A stretch of 64,000 nucleotides of DNA from Prochlorococcus marinus str. MIT 9301 (lineage in GTDB: Bacteria > Cyanobacteriota > Cyanobacteriia > PCC-6307 > Cyanobiaceae). Positions 41,570 to 50,559 of the stretch are shown in pieces. Each line of letters begins with the position of its first letter. Within the stretch, counting starts at the first letter, position 1. Where the stretch lies: the NCBI RefSeq assembly GCF_000015965.1, contig NC_009091.1, positions 992,001 through 1,056,000 on the forward strand. The letters run 5' to 3'. Position numbers and translations under genes: made by a program. The notes under the pieces are model-generated. The model worked only from the letters and a program-made list of their open reading frames with translations, did no database searches and had not been told where the DNA came from.

Positions 41570-42244
41570 TTGAAGAAGAATTCCACAAATATTTGGCATA
41601 AAATCAACCCTGCGTTGGGATTTATTGCAATGTTCGTTACCCAGGACGTCGTTTTGAGATTCTTTTTTAGAAAAAAGAAAATATTAAAAAATGGTTTTTC
41701 GTTACCCATAAATTCTTCTATCATTCTAGCTCCAACCCACAGATCAAGATGGGACGGCTTAATACTCACAATGGCGCTGGGCAGGAGGGTAACAAAAAAG
41801 GATTGTAGATTTATGGTTACCAAATCCGAAATGAGAGGAATACAAGGTTGGTTTTTAAAAAGACTTGGATGTTTTTCAATAAATCAATTATCGCCTTCTC
41901 TCTCAGCTTTAAGATATGCTATTGATCTTATAGAAAAAGGAGAACAACTAGTTGTTTTCCCCGAAGGAAAGATTAATAGATATGGAAAAAAATTAGTTCT
42001 CAAAGAAGGACTTTATAGATTAGCTAGATTAGCTACCAAAAAAACAACTTCTATTACTATTATTCCAATTGGGATTGCCTACAGTAAAGTTCCTCCTAAT
42101 TTTAGGGGTGAATTTTGTTTATCATTTGGAGAGCCAATAGTAATTAATGACTATTTAAACTTTCCTATCAAAAAATTTAATACATTTCTAAATGAAAAAA
42201 TGATTCAAGAGGAAGAAAAAGCATTAAAAAATGTAGGTAGATGA
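41570..42244 (+). CDS. plsC: 1-acyl-glycerol-3-phosphate acyltransferase family protein
   Basis: PlsC-type enzymes acylate lysophosphatidic acid to phosphatidic acid in membrane lipid synthesis. The 224-residue protein has the HX4D motif as APTHRSRWDG near residue 55, the substrate motif VFPEGKINRYG near residue 125, and PIGIAYSKVP near residue 157. The only start that includes the N-terminus is TTG at 41570, because an in-frame TAG lies just upstream. An ATG at 41630 (residue 21) is an alternative. It is divergent from pdxJ. Confidence 0.88.
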   Translation: MKKNSTNIWHKINPALGFIAMFVTQDVVLRFFFRKKKILKNGFSLPINSSIILAPTHRSRWDGLILTMALGRRVTKKDCRFMVTKSEMRGIQGWFLKRLGCFSINQLSPSLSALRYAIDLIEKGEQLVVFPEGKINRYGKKLVLKEGLYRLARLATKKTTSITIIPIGIAYSKVPPNFRGEFCLSFGEPIVINDYLNFPIKKFNTFLNEKMIQEEEKALKNVGR

Positions 42245-42288
42245 ATCTGTAATAAGTTACTATAAATTTTAATAATTGAAAAAGAAAA

Positions 42289-42804
42289 ATGAAATTCTTA
42301 AAATTAATCCCAATTCTATTTATATTTTTTGGGAATATTCCCTACAAAAATGAAGTTCATGCTGAAATAAAGAATCCAAAAGACTTCAGAGTATTCTCAA
42401 ATGAAAGTAAAAAGCTTTCAATTTCAAACGTAGAATATTTCATAAAAGAAGGTGATAAATATATTAAAAATGGGGATTTCGAAAAAGCAAAGGATTCTTA
42501 CTTAGACGCTAGAAAATTGGCGAAGCAACTTGCCTCTTTTTATTCTGATCTAAATTCATCCTTCAAAGGAATTGATGCCAGAATACCAAATGAAATGCAA
42601 AGGAAAGGAAAGGAAACATTACAAATTTTGGCAGAAACAAATGAGAGATTAGCATCCATGTATATAAAAACTGAAAAGCCTGAGGTTGCAGTACCCTTAC
42701 TTGTTGAGACAATTAGAATAATGTCACCTAACACTCCAGAAGGTAAAGAAGCTTATGAAAGATTGATCCAACTAGGATTTGTTGAGACAAAATACAAAGG
42801 TTAA
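42289..42804 (+). CDS. Exported helical-repeat hypothetical protein
   Basis: A 171-residue protein with a signal peptide (KFLKLIPILFIFFGNIPYKNEVHAE, cleavage after HA likely near residue 25). The mature part is helical with TPR-like character: GDKYIKNGDFEKAKDSYLDARKLAKQLASFYSDL near residues 60-93 and a second pair EVAVPLLVETIRIMSPNTPEGKEAYERL. Such proteins usually mediate protein contacts in the periplasm or lumen. It is followed by bolA after 10 bases. Confidence 0.7.
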   Translation: MKFLKLIPILFIFFGNIPYKNEVHAEIKNPKDFRVFSNESKKLSISNVEYFIKEGDKYIKNGDFEKAKDSYLDARKLAKQLASFYSDLNSSFKGIDARIPNEMQRKGKETLQILAETNERLASMYIKTEKPEVAVPLLVETIRIMSPNTPEGKEAYERLIQLGFVETKYKG

Positions 42805-42814
42805 TTAAAAAAAT

Positions 42815-43045
42815 ATGATTACTAAAACAGAGGTTATTAATTTAATCACTAAAAAAATTCCAAGTTCCAAAGTTTTTGTTGAAAACCTTAAGGGAAATGA
42901 TCATTTACAAGTTACTGTAATTGCATCTGAATTCCATGGATTATCATTAGTTAAACAACACCAGCTAGTCTATTCTGCTTTGAAGGAAGAATTAGCTTCA
43001 GAGGCTATCCATGCACTGGCATTAAAAACAGAAACTCCAAATTGA
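42815..43045 (+). CDS. bolA: BolA family protein
   Basis: BolA-type proteins bind monothiol glutaredoxins and take part in iron-sulfur cluster handling. The 76-residue protein has the short BolA fold with the typical pattern NLKGNDHLQVTVIASEFHGLSLVKQHQLVYSAL (residues 24-55), where the conserved His can help ligate a shared cluster. Its partner grxD begins 3 bases after the stop, so the two are cotranscribed. Confidence 0.92.
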   Translation: MITKTEVINLITKKIPSSKVFVENLKGNDHLQVTVIASEFHGLSLVKQHQLVYSALKEELASEAIHALALKTETPN

Positions 43046-43048
43046 ATT

Positions 43049-43372
43049 ATGGACAAACTAACAAAAGATAAAATACAAAAACTGATTGATTCTAATCCAG
43101 TAATGGTTTTCATGAAAGGGACAAAATTAATGCCTCAATGCGGTTTTTCCAATAATGTAGTGCAAATACTAAATTCACTGGGAGTAGAATTTGGAACGTT
43201 TGATGTTTTAAGCGATTTTGCTATCCGAGAAGGTATTAAAGAATATTCAGATTGGCCAACAATTCCGCAAGTTTACCTAAAAGGAGAGTTTCTTGGAGGT
43301 TCAGACATTCTTATTGAGATGTACAACTCAGGATCTCTTAAAGAAAAAATAGAAATTGAATTAGCGTCTTAA
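43049..43372 (+). CDS. grxD: Monothiol glutaredoxin (Grx4 type)
   Basis: Grx4-type glutaredoxins carry and transfer [2Fe-2S] clusters bound with glutathione. The 107-residue protein has [21 protein letters not shown] near residues 20-40 with the CGFS active site, the glutathione-binding [19 protein letters not shown] near residues 70-90 and the usual helical end. Directly adjacent bolA matches the known Grx-BolA complex. Confidence 0.96.
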   Translation: MDKLTKDKIQKLIDSNPVMVFMKGTKLMPQCGFSNNVVQILNSLGVEFGTFDVLSDFAIREGIKEYSDWPTIPQVYLKGEFLGGSDILIEMYNSGSLKEKIEIELAS

Positions 43373-43419
43373 GACATTAGTAAGTATAAATACTGAATTG
43401 ATTAATAAAAATTAATATT

Positions 43420-43689
43420 TTAAATCCTTTTTTTATCAAAAAAGCCTTTATTTCCATCTCCCTCTGGATCAATAAAACTTGACGGATCTAGAATCCATCT
43501 TTCAATTAATTTTTCTAATTTTTCTTGATCATTTTGCTCTAAACCATTGCAATTCCTTAATGCTTGAAGATAACCATCACTATATAATTTAAGATCAGAT
43601 GGCGTATGATAACGAGTAACTAAGTCCTGGAGACTATCGCAAATTGATTGAAAATGACGAATTGCTTTAGGATTTTCAAATGATGTCAT
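43420..43689 (-). CDS. Conserved cyanobacterial protein of unknown function
   Basis: An 89-residue soluble, mainly helical protein: IRHFQSICDSLQDLVTRYH, YSDGYLQALRNC, QEKLEKLIERWILDPSSFI, with a charged C-terminus. I recognise it as a small conserved cyanobacterial family (I think DUF6761) without a known role. It is divergent from the regulator at 43776 across 86 bases. Confidence 0.75.
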   Translation of the reverse strand: MTSFENPKAIRHFQSICDSLQDLVTRYHTPSDLKLYSDGYLQALRNCNGLEQNDQEKLEKLIERWILDPSSFIDPEGDGNKGFFDKKRI

Positions 43690-43775
43690 AATTCGATAGA
43701 TTCTGATTTTTATTTAGCATTTGTTATACCTTATTAAGGATGACCAAATATTGCCCGGCCAAACAGTAATTAAGA

Positions 43776-44513
43776 ATGCAATCAACTGAGCAAATCTTAG
43801 CTTCAACTCCTGGCAGTTCACAATTGCCTCAGAGCTCTCAAACCCCCTCAAGAGTTTTAGTTGTTGAACCTCACCCCACACTTAGAACGGTCCTTGTTCA
43901 AAGGCTTCGCCAAGATGGCCATTTAGCTGCGGCAGTAGGCACAGCAGCTGAAGCTATTGACTTATGCAGAGAACAATCACCTGACCTATTAGTTAGCGCA
44001 GAAATACTCGATCAGAATACTGCAATGAGACTCGCCCAACAATTAGGGTCCTCTGTCATAGTTTTAACGGCAAGATCAGGTGTGGAAGCATTAGTTAATT
44101 TGTTAGATGAAGGTGCAGATGATGTTCTTAGAAAACCATTTGGTCTAGAAGAGCTTGCAGCTAGATGTAGAACCCTTTTGAAAAGAGGGAGAATTGGATT
44201 ACAAGAAAAAGTTGAGGTTGGCCCACTAGAGGTTCATCTTCTTTTAAGACAGGTAACTCTTAGCGAGAAGCCCGTAGAATTAAGCCCTAGAGAGTTTGCA
44301 CTCCTTTGCGCCCTTTTAATGCCACCTGGCATGGTTAGGAGCCGACAAGAGCTTCTGAGAATGGCCTGGCCACCCTTCAGCGGGGGGCCGAGATCTGTAG
44401 ATACTCAGGTATTAACTTTGCGGAGAAAATTAGAACAGGCAGGCTTGGGAGAAGGTGGTGGTATAACCACTGTTAGACAACAAGGTTATAGATTCAGTAT
44501 TGATAATATTTAG
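43776..44513 (+). CDS. OmpR/PhoB-type transcriptional regulator with degenerate receiver
   Basis: A 245-residue protein with a receiver-like domain (about residues 27-140) and a winged-helix DNA-binding domain (about 147-243, ending GITTVRQQGYRFSID). The receiver lacks key acidic residues: the usual DD pair after strand 1 reads VVEPHP, and the phospho-acceptor position in PDLLVSAEILD is Ala where family members have Asp. The Thr (IVLTARSG) and Lys (RKPFG) sites remain. It is therefore probably phosphorylation-independent, like NblR-type atypical regulators. The gene looks richer in G+C than its neighbours. It overlaps the next gene by four bases tail to tail. Confidence 0.88.
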   Translation: MQSTEQILASTPGSSQLPQSSQTPSRVLVVEPHPTLRTVLVQRLRQDGHLAAAVGTAAEAIDLCREQSPDLLVSAEILDQNTAMRLAQQLGSSVIVLTARSGVEALVNLLDEGADDVLRKPFGLEELAARCRTLLKRGRIGLQEKVEVGPLEVHLLLRQVTLSEKPVELSPREFALLCALLMPPGMVRSRQELLRMAWPPFSGGPRSVDTQVLTLRRKLEQAGLGEGGGITTVRQQGYRFSIDNI

Positions 44514-45016
44514 CTTAGAAAAGCAAAAATCTCCCCCGCAATCATCATTATCGAAAGTAAAGTCAATAACTTATAAGTCCATAGTGGTGATATGTAAGAT
44601 ATTTCATTAATATCAATCCCAGTATTACTAGAAACAATTAATAAAAATTTTTCAAATTTTTCCACTCTTTGTGGGACAAGGTAGTTTTCACCTTGATGCG
44701 TATTAAAGTAATAAACTTTACTACTCTGACTCGTTGGTAAAGATTTGATTAACTTAATATCTTTCCAAGAAATCTCCCAATTTTTTTTTCCTAAGAATTT
44801 AGAAATAAAGCTACTTTTATATGAAATTTTATTACTGCAAGTTTCTACATAATCACTAGTAATATTGATTATCAAATAAAGGCCTAGTGCAAAAATTATA
44901 ATAGAGGGTATTTTTAATTTTTCGATTGAAATAAATGGTAAAGGAATTGTAAGCGCTAAATAAAGAGAAATTAACGAACTTTTCACAAAAAAAAGAGTTT
45001 TAAATTTTTCTATCAT
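44510..45016 (-). CDS. Hypothetical membrane protein
   Basis: A 168-residue protein of unknown function with two hydrophobic helices near the N-terminus (residues 9-58), a soluble beta-rich middle (ISYKSSFISKF, WEISWKDIKLIKSL, VYYFNTHQGENYLVPQ) resembling a bacterial PH-like domain, and one C-terminal helix (LLTLLSIMMIAGEIFAFL). It starts 15 bases after crtH on the same strand, suggesting cotranscription. Confidence 0.65.
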   Translation of the reverse strand: MIEKFKTLFFVKSSLISLYLALTIPLPFISIEKLKIPSIIIFALGLYLIINITSDYVETCSNKISYKSSFISKFLGKKNWEISWKDIKLIKSLPTSQSSKVYYFNTHQGENYLVPQRVEKFEKFLLIVSSNTGIDINEISYISPLWTYKLLTLLSIMMIAGEIFAFLS

Positions 45017-45031
45017 TTCATAAAAATCCTT

Positions 45032-46576
45032 TTAATCTGGCAATTTAAAACTGTTTAAGTTTAACTTTGCACCTATTTTATGAGCGCATGCGTATCCACT
45101 AAAAGCAACGGCATTTAGGCCTTGGCCAGGGAAACATGAATCCCCTACACAATAAAGGTTTTGAATTTTTGTAGTGTTGAAAGGCATTGGCAAAAGTCCA
45201 AGCAACTTTTTACTGGGAATTGGCCCATAACTACCTTCAAATCTTCCAAGAAACTTTTTATGAGTTTTGGGAGTACCAATTTCTTTGTGGTCAATATTTT
45301 GTTCAAGATTAGGAAGAATAGTTGATATTTTTTCAACAAGGAAAGAAAAATATTTATCTTTCTTTTGCAAATATTCTTTCCTTGTTAGGCCTTCCCATTC
45401 ACTAATCGATGAAGGAGTAAATGCATGCACGATATGTTTACCTTCAGGAGCCAAAGACGAGTCAAGCAAAGTAGGTATAGAAACAAAAATAACTCCCTTT
45501 TCGCTTTCTAATTCATCCCAATTTTTAACTATTATATGATGACAATTAAAATTGTCGGGTATTAGATTTTTTTCTACTCCAAGGTGAATCGAAACAAAAG
45601 AAGGTGAGGGTTTATAAGTTTCTGACCACTTATATTCACTTTTTGGCACGTTTTCACTTGAAATTAATCCTTTAGTATTATCTTTCAATCCAAATGTATC
45701 CCATCTAGTAGAGTTGGATACAATAATATTTGAATATATCTCTTCTCCATTTGAGAGCTTAACTCCTACCGCCTTCTCATCCTTTAAGAGGATTTCAGTC
45801 ACGTTGGCTTTATATCTTACTTTTCCTCCTAATTTTTCAATACCAGAAACAAACTTCTCTGCTATCGTTCCAACTCCCCCTTTTGGATAATTTATACCCC
45901 CAGCATGCCTATCTGTAAATACCATCCCTGCATTAATCATAGGGGTTTTTAGAGCTGGCATTACAGACCAACAAAAACATTCGATATCGATAAATTTTAA
46001 AAGTTCAGGATCTTTTATAAACTTTCTCGCAACATCTCCTGCATTTGCAGGTAACCATCTAGCTAACCCTAAACAGGATAATGGGGATTTAAAGAAGACT
46101 TTAAAAAGATAACTTGGATCCTCTATTGATAAAAGAGGCATTGAATCTAAACATTTAAATACACTGGCACAAGTATCATAGAATTTCTTGATACCTTTTT
46201 TTTCATTGGGGAAACTAGCTGATAATTTGCTTATAAATTGCTCATAATTTTTATCTACTGAAATATTAAAGTTATGTGGTAAGTGATATTCCAGTTGAAC
46301 AGGATCCGGAATAGTTTCGCATTTTTCGTTTACATCCTTTAATGCACGAGTTAATAAATTGGTATAACCTTTTTCTCCAAATCCAAAAATCATTGAAGCT
46401 CCTACATCAAAGGTATAGCCTTTTCTTTTAAAAGAGCCTCCACTCCCTCCTGGAATAATATATTTTTCAAGAACTAATACTTGAGCTCCTTTCGCTGCCA
46501 ATTGTGAAGCAGTTACTAACCCTCCTATTCCTGAGCCAATAATAATTGCATCGAAGTTTTCCTTATTTAATTCCAT
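45032..46576 (-). CDS. crtH: Carotene (prolycopene) isomerase CrtH/CRTISO
   Basis: CrtH converts tetra-cis prolycopene to all-trans lycopene in carotenoid synthesis. The 514-residue FAD protein has the dinucleotide fold IIGSGIGGLVTASQLAAKG near residue 12 with EKYIIPGGSGG, a GGINYPKGGVGTIAEKFVSGIE block near residue 230, and the C-terminal FAD motif YCVGDSCFPGQGLNAVAFSG. Length and motifs match plant CRTISO and Synechocystis CrtH more closely than phytoene desaturases. It is 23 bases from trmFO on the same strand. Confidence 0.94.
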   Translation of the reverse strand: MELNKENFDAIIIGSGIGGLVTASQLAAKGAQVLVLEKYIIPGGSGGSFKRKGYTFDVGASMIFGFGEKGYTNLLTRALKDVNEKCETIPDPVQLEYHLPHNFNISVDKNYEQFISKLSASFPNEKKGIKKFYDTCASVFKCLDSMPLLSIEDPSYLFKVFFKSPLSCLGLARWLPANAGDVARKFIKDPELLKFIDIECFCWSVMPALKTPMINAGMVFTDRHAGGINYPKGGVGTIAEKFVSGIEKLGGKVRYKANVTEILLKDEKAVGVKLSNGEEIYSNIIVSNSTRWDTFGLKDNTKGLISSENVPKSEYKWSETYKPSPSFVSIHLGVEKNLIPDNFNCHHIIVKNWDELESEKGVIFVSIPTLLDSSLAPEGKHIVHAFTPSSISEWEGLTRKEYLQKKDKYFSFLVEKISTILPNLEQNIDHKEIGTPKTHKKFLGRFEGSYGPIPSKKLLGLLPMPFNTTKIQNLYCVGDSCFPGQGLNAVAFSGYACAHKIGAKLNLNSFKLPD

Positions 46577-46599
46577 TTTTTGATCCTTGATAATTTATC

Positions 46600-48012
46600 T
46601 TAGTAAATTTTGCTGAGTAAGTGGTCTTTATCAAAACAAGAATCTAGTTTATTTTTAAAGTCATTCAAGGCTTCTGTAGATCTTTCTTGATAAGCTTTGT
46701 ACCTTAATCTTTTATCTTTTATTCTTTTAGTTAGTTCTGGAACTAAACCAAATGAAGCAGGCATTGGTTGGAATTTATTCTTTTTCTGATTAGATAATAT
46801 TTGATTTTTGTTACTAATAAAATTCATTAGAGAACCAATCATTGATTCATCAGGAAAACTTACTGGTTTTTTACCCTTAGCTAATAAGGATGCATTTATT
46901 CCTGCAAGCAAGCCTCCTGCAGCTGCTGCTGCATAACCTTCCGTCCCAGTTATTTGACCCGCTGCAAAAAGGTTTTCTCTTTTCATAAATTGCAATGTTG
47001 GTAAAAGTAATTTTGGAGATTCTAAAAAAGTATTTCTATGCATTACTCCAAAACGTACAAACTCGGCCTTTTCTAAACCAGGAATCATCCTAAATATTCT
47101 TTTTTGCTCAGACCATTTGAGGTTAGTTTGAAAACCTACCATATTTAGTAATTTCCCTTCTAAATCTTCTTTCCTTAATTGGACAACTGCATGAGGTCGC
47201 TTTTTTAACCTATTTTCCCTATCAAATAAATCTCCCCATTTTGGATTCCACAAACCAATAGATTTCAATGGCCCATATCTCATTGTATCAACTCCTCTTC
47301 TAGCAATTTCTTCAATTGGTAAGCAAGCCTCAAAGAAATTAGCTGATTCTTTCTCAAAGTCTTTTAAATTAGCTTGTTCTCCTTCTATAAGTTCATTCCT
47401 GAAATGGATGTATTTATTTTCATCCATAGGGCAATTTAGATATGCAGGATCTCCTTTGTCGTATCTACTAGCTTTAAATACAATCTCTTGATCAATAGAA
47501 TCTCCATAAATTATGGGGCTAGCCGCGTCAAAAAAATGACAATCATCGATACCAGTAAAATCTTGGATTTTATAGGATAAATCATCGGCAGTTAATGGCC
47601 CAGTTGCAAGGATAGTTATATTTTCTTCACTTGGGATATCTAGTTGTTCAAATCTCTTAATTTCGACTAAAGGATGATTTGATAATTGTTCAGTCAAAGC
47701 GTAACTAAATTTAGATCTATCAACCGCCAAAGCACCTCCGGCTGGAACAGCAAATTTATCAGCTGTTTGAACAATCAAAGATTTAAAAAACCTAAGTTCT
47801 TTTTGCAATAAACCTGCAGCTCTATCAGGACTTAAAGCTCCAAAACTATTACTACAAACCAATTCTCCAAATTCACTCGTATGATGAGCTGGAGTTGATT
47901 TAATAGGTCTCATTTCAACTAACTTAACTGGTACACCAGAATTTGCTAATTGCCAAGCAGCTTCAGATCCTGCAAGACCAGCTCCAATAACTAATACTTC
48001 TTTATCTAACAA
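46600..48012 (-). CDS. trmFO: Folate-dependent tRNA (uracil-5-)-methyltransferase TrmFO
   Basis: TrmFO methylates U54 of tRNA to ribothymidine using methylenetetrahydrofolate and FAD. The 470-residue protein has [19 protein letters not shown] near residue 6, [21 protein letters not shown] near residue 55, and the C-terminal [21 protein letters not shown] that binds FAD. Length is normal. It starts 6 bases after the stop of psbY on the same strand. Confidence 0.97.
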   Translation of the reverse strand: MLDKEVLVIGAGLAGSEAAWQLANSGVPVKLVEMRPIKSTPAHHTSEFGELVCSNSFGALSPDRAAGLLQKELRFFKSLIVQTADKFAVPAGGALAVDRSKFSYALTEQLSNHPLVEIKRFEQLDIPSEENITILATGPLTADDLSYKIQDFTGIDDCHFFDAASPIIYGDSIDQEIVFKASRYDKGDPAYLNCPMDENKYIHFRNELIEGEQANLKDFEKESANFFEACLPIEEIARRGVDTMRYGPLKSIGLWNPKWGDLFDRENRLKKRPHAVVQLRKEDLEGKLLNMVGFQTNLKWSEQKRIFRMIPGLEKAEFVRFGVMHRNTFLESPKLLLPTLQFMKRENLFAAGQITGTEGYAAAAAGGLLAGINASLLAKGKKPVSFPDESMIGSLMNFISNKNQILSNQKKNKFQPMPASFGLVPELTKRIKDKRLRYKAYQERSTEALNDFKNKLDSCFDKDHLLSKIY

Positions 48013-48018
48013 ATTAGA

Positions 48019-48147
48019 TTAATCCTTGCCCAAAAAGTCCCTATTGAATTGCTCTCTTGCTGGTTTTTGTATATTGAATATAACCCAAGCTAAAGCAGCG
48101 ATAATGGGTGCAAAAACTACGATTGTTCTTAGCATTTTTGAAATCAT
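48019..48147 (-). CDS. psbY: Photosystem II protein Y
   Basis: PsbY is a single-helix subunit at the edge of photosystem II near cytochrome b559. The 42-codon product is mostly one membrane helix: [20 protein letters not shown] (residues 6-25), with the RxIVVxAP and W..xN pattern of PsbY, then a polar tail [17 protein letters not shown] second Met at residue 5 is an alternative start. It lies just upstream of trmFO (6 bases), so psbY and trmFO are probably read together. Confidence 0.85.
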
Positions 48148-48312
48148 ATTATTAACTAGATTATTTTAACTTTTAACTGTAAATTTAGAGAGAAATTTTA
48201 ATTTTTTATTTCATAAGTTAAGAATTGTTTTTCTATTGTTCAACTTGAGATAAAAAGTTGTTTTTTTTACCTTAAAAAGGGATAATTTCATATGTACTCG
48301 ATTTTACAAAAT

Positions 48313-48384
48313 GGGTCGCTAGCTCAGCGGTAGAGCATCCGGCTTTTAACCGGCTGGTCCTGAGTTCGAATCTCAGGCGACCCA
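48313..48384 (+). tRNA. trnK: tRNA-Lys (TTT)
   Basis: A 72-nt cloverleaf: acceptor GGGTCGC pairs with GCGACCC, discriminator A, anticodon loop CTTTTAA with anticodon TTT, T loop TTCGAAT. One mismatch sits at the top of the anticodon stem. No CCA is encoded. It is divergent from psbY. Confidence 0.97.
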
Positions 48385-48896
48385 CATTTACTTATAATTG
48401 AGTCCAATATTTAGAATCTTTTTAATTAACTATAAACTTCAACCAATCTAACTTCATTAATAATTTCGTTTGCAGATATTTATTTATATTCTATTTCTAT
48501 CATAACTATTTACGACATAAGAAATCTTTTATTACTTAAAAAGAAATAATGAAAATAATTATGCATAAAATAAAATCGATAATATAACTACTCAGAATTT
48601 AACTAAATCAAAATTTATATAGCTCTAAATTCTTCAGAAATCCCAAATATAAAATTTAAATCAAATCTATCCAAGCATTTAATTTATGAAACTTGAGAAA
48701 AATAACTAGTAATTAATTTAAATACAAGCTGTAATTGATTTAAAAATTTGCAAAAACACTCAAAAATGAACCAATTTTGTAGCATCATCTACATTTAGAT
48801 TAAACAAGGCCGAGTCCAAGCGCGATTTTTCAAAAATACTTTACAAAGCTTCATAATATCTGTTACAATAGTTTACATAATTTACTTCTTATTATT
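48385..48896. other. 512-base intergenic region before hli
   Basis: Very AT-rich; I find no ORF longer than about a dozen codons that looks coding and no RNA gene. The last 120 bases hold an NtcA-like palindrome (separate entry) and a TACAAT at 48864-48869 that could be a -10 element for hli. Confidence 0.6.
48778..48793. promoter_or_regulatory. Candidate NtcA box TGTA-N8-TACA upstream of hli
   Basis: TGTAGCATCATCTACA matches the full NtcA consensus TGTA-N8-TACA. It lies about 105 bases before the hli ATG. NtcA activates several hli genes of Prochlorococcus under nitrogen stress, which makes the site plausible. A correctly spaced TAN3T -10 box about 22 bases downstream is not obvious, so this remains tentative. 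Confidence 0.4.
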
Positions 48897-49004
48897 ATGA
48901 CTCCCGAAGCAGAACGTTTTAATGGTTGGGCAGCAATGTTAGGTTTTGTTGCTGCTGTTGGTGCTTATGTAACAACTGGACAAATCATCCCTGGTTGGTT
49001 CTAA
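48897..49004 (+). CDS. hli: High-light-inducible protein (Hli), short form
   Basis: Hli proteins are single-helix relatives of plant light-harvesting proteins that bind chlorophyll and carotenoid and protect photosystems under stress. The product is 35 residues. It has the chlorophyll-binding motif AERFNGWAAMLGFV, where E and N/R are the ligand and salt-bridge residues, and a single membrane helix up to TTGQIIPGWF. Prochlorococcus carries many such genes, often near islands. A strong terminator follows at 49031. Confidence 0.93.
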   Translation: MTPEAERFNGWAAMLGFVAAVGAYVTTGQIIPGWF

Positions 49005-49030
49005 GCCATACAAGATTTTAAGTAATTACC

Positions 49031-49070
49031 GTGAGAGCTCCTGAACTACAGGTCTCTCACTCTTTTTTTT
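49031..49070 (+). terminator. Rho-independent terminator of hli
   Basis: GTGAGAG at 49031-49037 pairs exactly with CTCTCAC at 49054-49060, followed by a run of T. It ends the one-gene hli transcript. Confidence 0.85.
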
Positions 49071-49300
49071 TCAATCAAATAAAGAATGTATAAATTGAAT
49101 TTTATAAACTCAAGATTCATTGAATAAAAAAACCTATTAGGTAGTGGCTAGAAAAACCGTAAAATTAGTAAAAGATTTTCATTCTAGTGATAAGTTAAAT
49201 TTTTAATAGTTTATTATGATTTGATTTACCAGACTAAAATTACTTAAATCAAGAAAAAAATTATTTTTATTAGAGAATTTAATATATTCTTCAAAAGTAT

Positions 49301-49492
49301 TTATTTAGTTGATTTTTTTTCGATAGTATCTAAACATGAAGAACATAGTAAGTGTCCTTTCTTTTTCCAGAATGTTTTAGTTGACCTTTCTATATCTTTG
49401 CGACAAATTAAACATTTAAATATGGGTGTCACTAAACCTCCAAAGTTAGTTGTTAATTTAATAATAAATACTTTTATAGTTTCAAGCTTCAA
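49301..49492 (-). CDS. Small protein with two CxxC pairs (zinc-ribbon-like)
   Basis: Up to 63 codons from ATG at 49492. The C-terminal part FKCLICRKDIERSTKTFWKK and LLCSSCLDTIEKK carries two CxxC pairs about 22 residues apart, the layout of a small zinc ribbon or treble-clef. The first 20 residues look less conserved, and a GTG at 49432 (43 residues) is an equally good start. Function unknown. The gene is a short single unit between hli and the porins. Confidence 0.6.
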   Translation of the reverse strand: MKLETIKVFIIKLTTNFGGLVTPIFKCLICRKDIERSTKTFWKKKGHLLCSSCLDTIEKKSTK

Positions 49493-49507
49493 CTATTTCT
49501 AATTTCC

Positions 49508-49545
49508 AAAAAAAAAAAAAAAGACCTGCTATATGCAGGTCTTTT
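49508..49545 (-). terminator. Terminator of the first tandem porin
   Basis: Inverted repeat AGACCTGC (49522-49529) / GCAGGTCT (49535-49542) with a 14-base A-run on the plus strand, that is, a T-run in the transcript. The same stem ends both other porin genes in the window. Confidence 0.9.
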
Positions 49546-50559
49546 AATGTGTGTAAGATTTCTAAATTAAATTTAGATTTAGAAGCTGAATGATGTTTTA
49601 ACCATAATTCCAGTTTCATCCAAATCTCCTGTTTCACCAGGATCAGCTTCCACAGTATAAATAAGTGGAGTGATTGTCATTCCATCATTTACTGCGTATG
49701 AATAATAAATTTCATACATCATCCTATCAGGTATTCCAGTAGCGGTTTCAACCATTCTTCCGGCAGTACCTGCAGCAGCACCTAATTCACCTGGTCCAAC
49801 TTCACCGTTGATTCCCACGAAGTAAGCTTCTGTTTCGTCAACAGTTGCAGCTGCATTATCAAGATCACCGATTTCATAACCAGCACTGATGTTTAAACCG
49901 TTATCAAATGAATAATAACCATTAAATGCCATGTATGTATCGTTGTCGTTACCATCTTCGATGTTTGCGTAAGTGATAGAAGCACCGTAGCTATCGCTAA
50001 TGTATGCAGCGTTTAACGCATAAGAATCGTCAGTTTCATCAGTAGCTATACCAGTTTCACTGAATTGAGCACCAAATGCTGTTGTGAATCCGTTATCGAA
50101 GTCATATGCAGCACCGATAGATAATCCACCACCTGTGATTCCAGCAGTTACGTTACCGCAATCATCAAGTGTGTTAGATGGTCCGCCATATACACAAGCT
50201 GTAGTAAATAGCATACTTCCATCTGTATTGTCACCAACGAAAGCAGTTGCGCCACCTAGAGGGAAAGTATATGAAATACCATCAACAGTTAGGATGTCGC
50301 TAGCAGTTATTTCATTAGCTGCGTCAGTAGTAGCAGGGCCATTAAGGTCGAATTCACCTAGTGAGCCGTTACCATTACCAGCGTCAAGAGAGATATCAAG
50401 TGAATCTTCCCCAGTGAAACTTGTGTTCAAGTCAATCTGGAAACCGTAAGTAGCCTGAAGATCTTCATCTCCATCAGTAATTGTAGTTGTTGTACCTCTT
50501 CCATCAACAGCACCGATCGCGAAATCTACTGAGAAGGAAGCAGTTGTTGTTTCTGAGAA
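49521..50559. repeat. 1,039-bp near-identical direct repeat, copy 1
   Basis: This stretch covers the terminator stem, 3' UTR and the whole barrel-coding part of the first porin. By eye it equals 50874-51912 except for one base in the terminator loop (T at 49532, C at 50885). The offset is 1,353 bp. Identity stops abruptly after the codons for FSETTTASF. Confidence 0.95.

Noticed and set aside
41470-41823. Upstream extension of the pdxJ reading frame by 118 codons
   Set aside because: It is hydrophobic, unlike any PdxJ N-terminus, and lies opposite the start of plsC; the canonical MATLGVNIDHIANVR start is at 41469.
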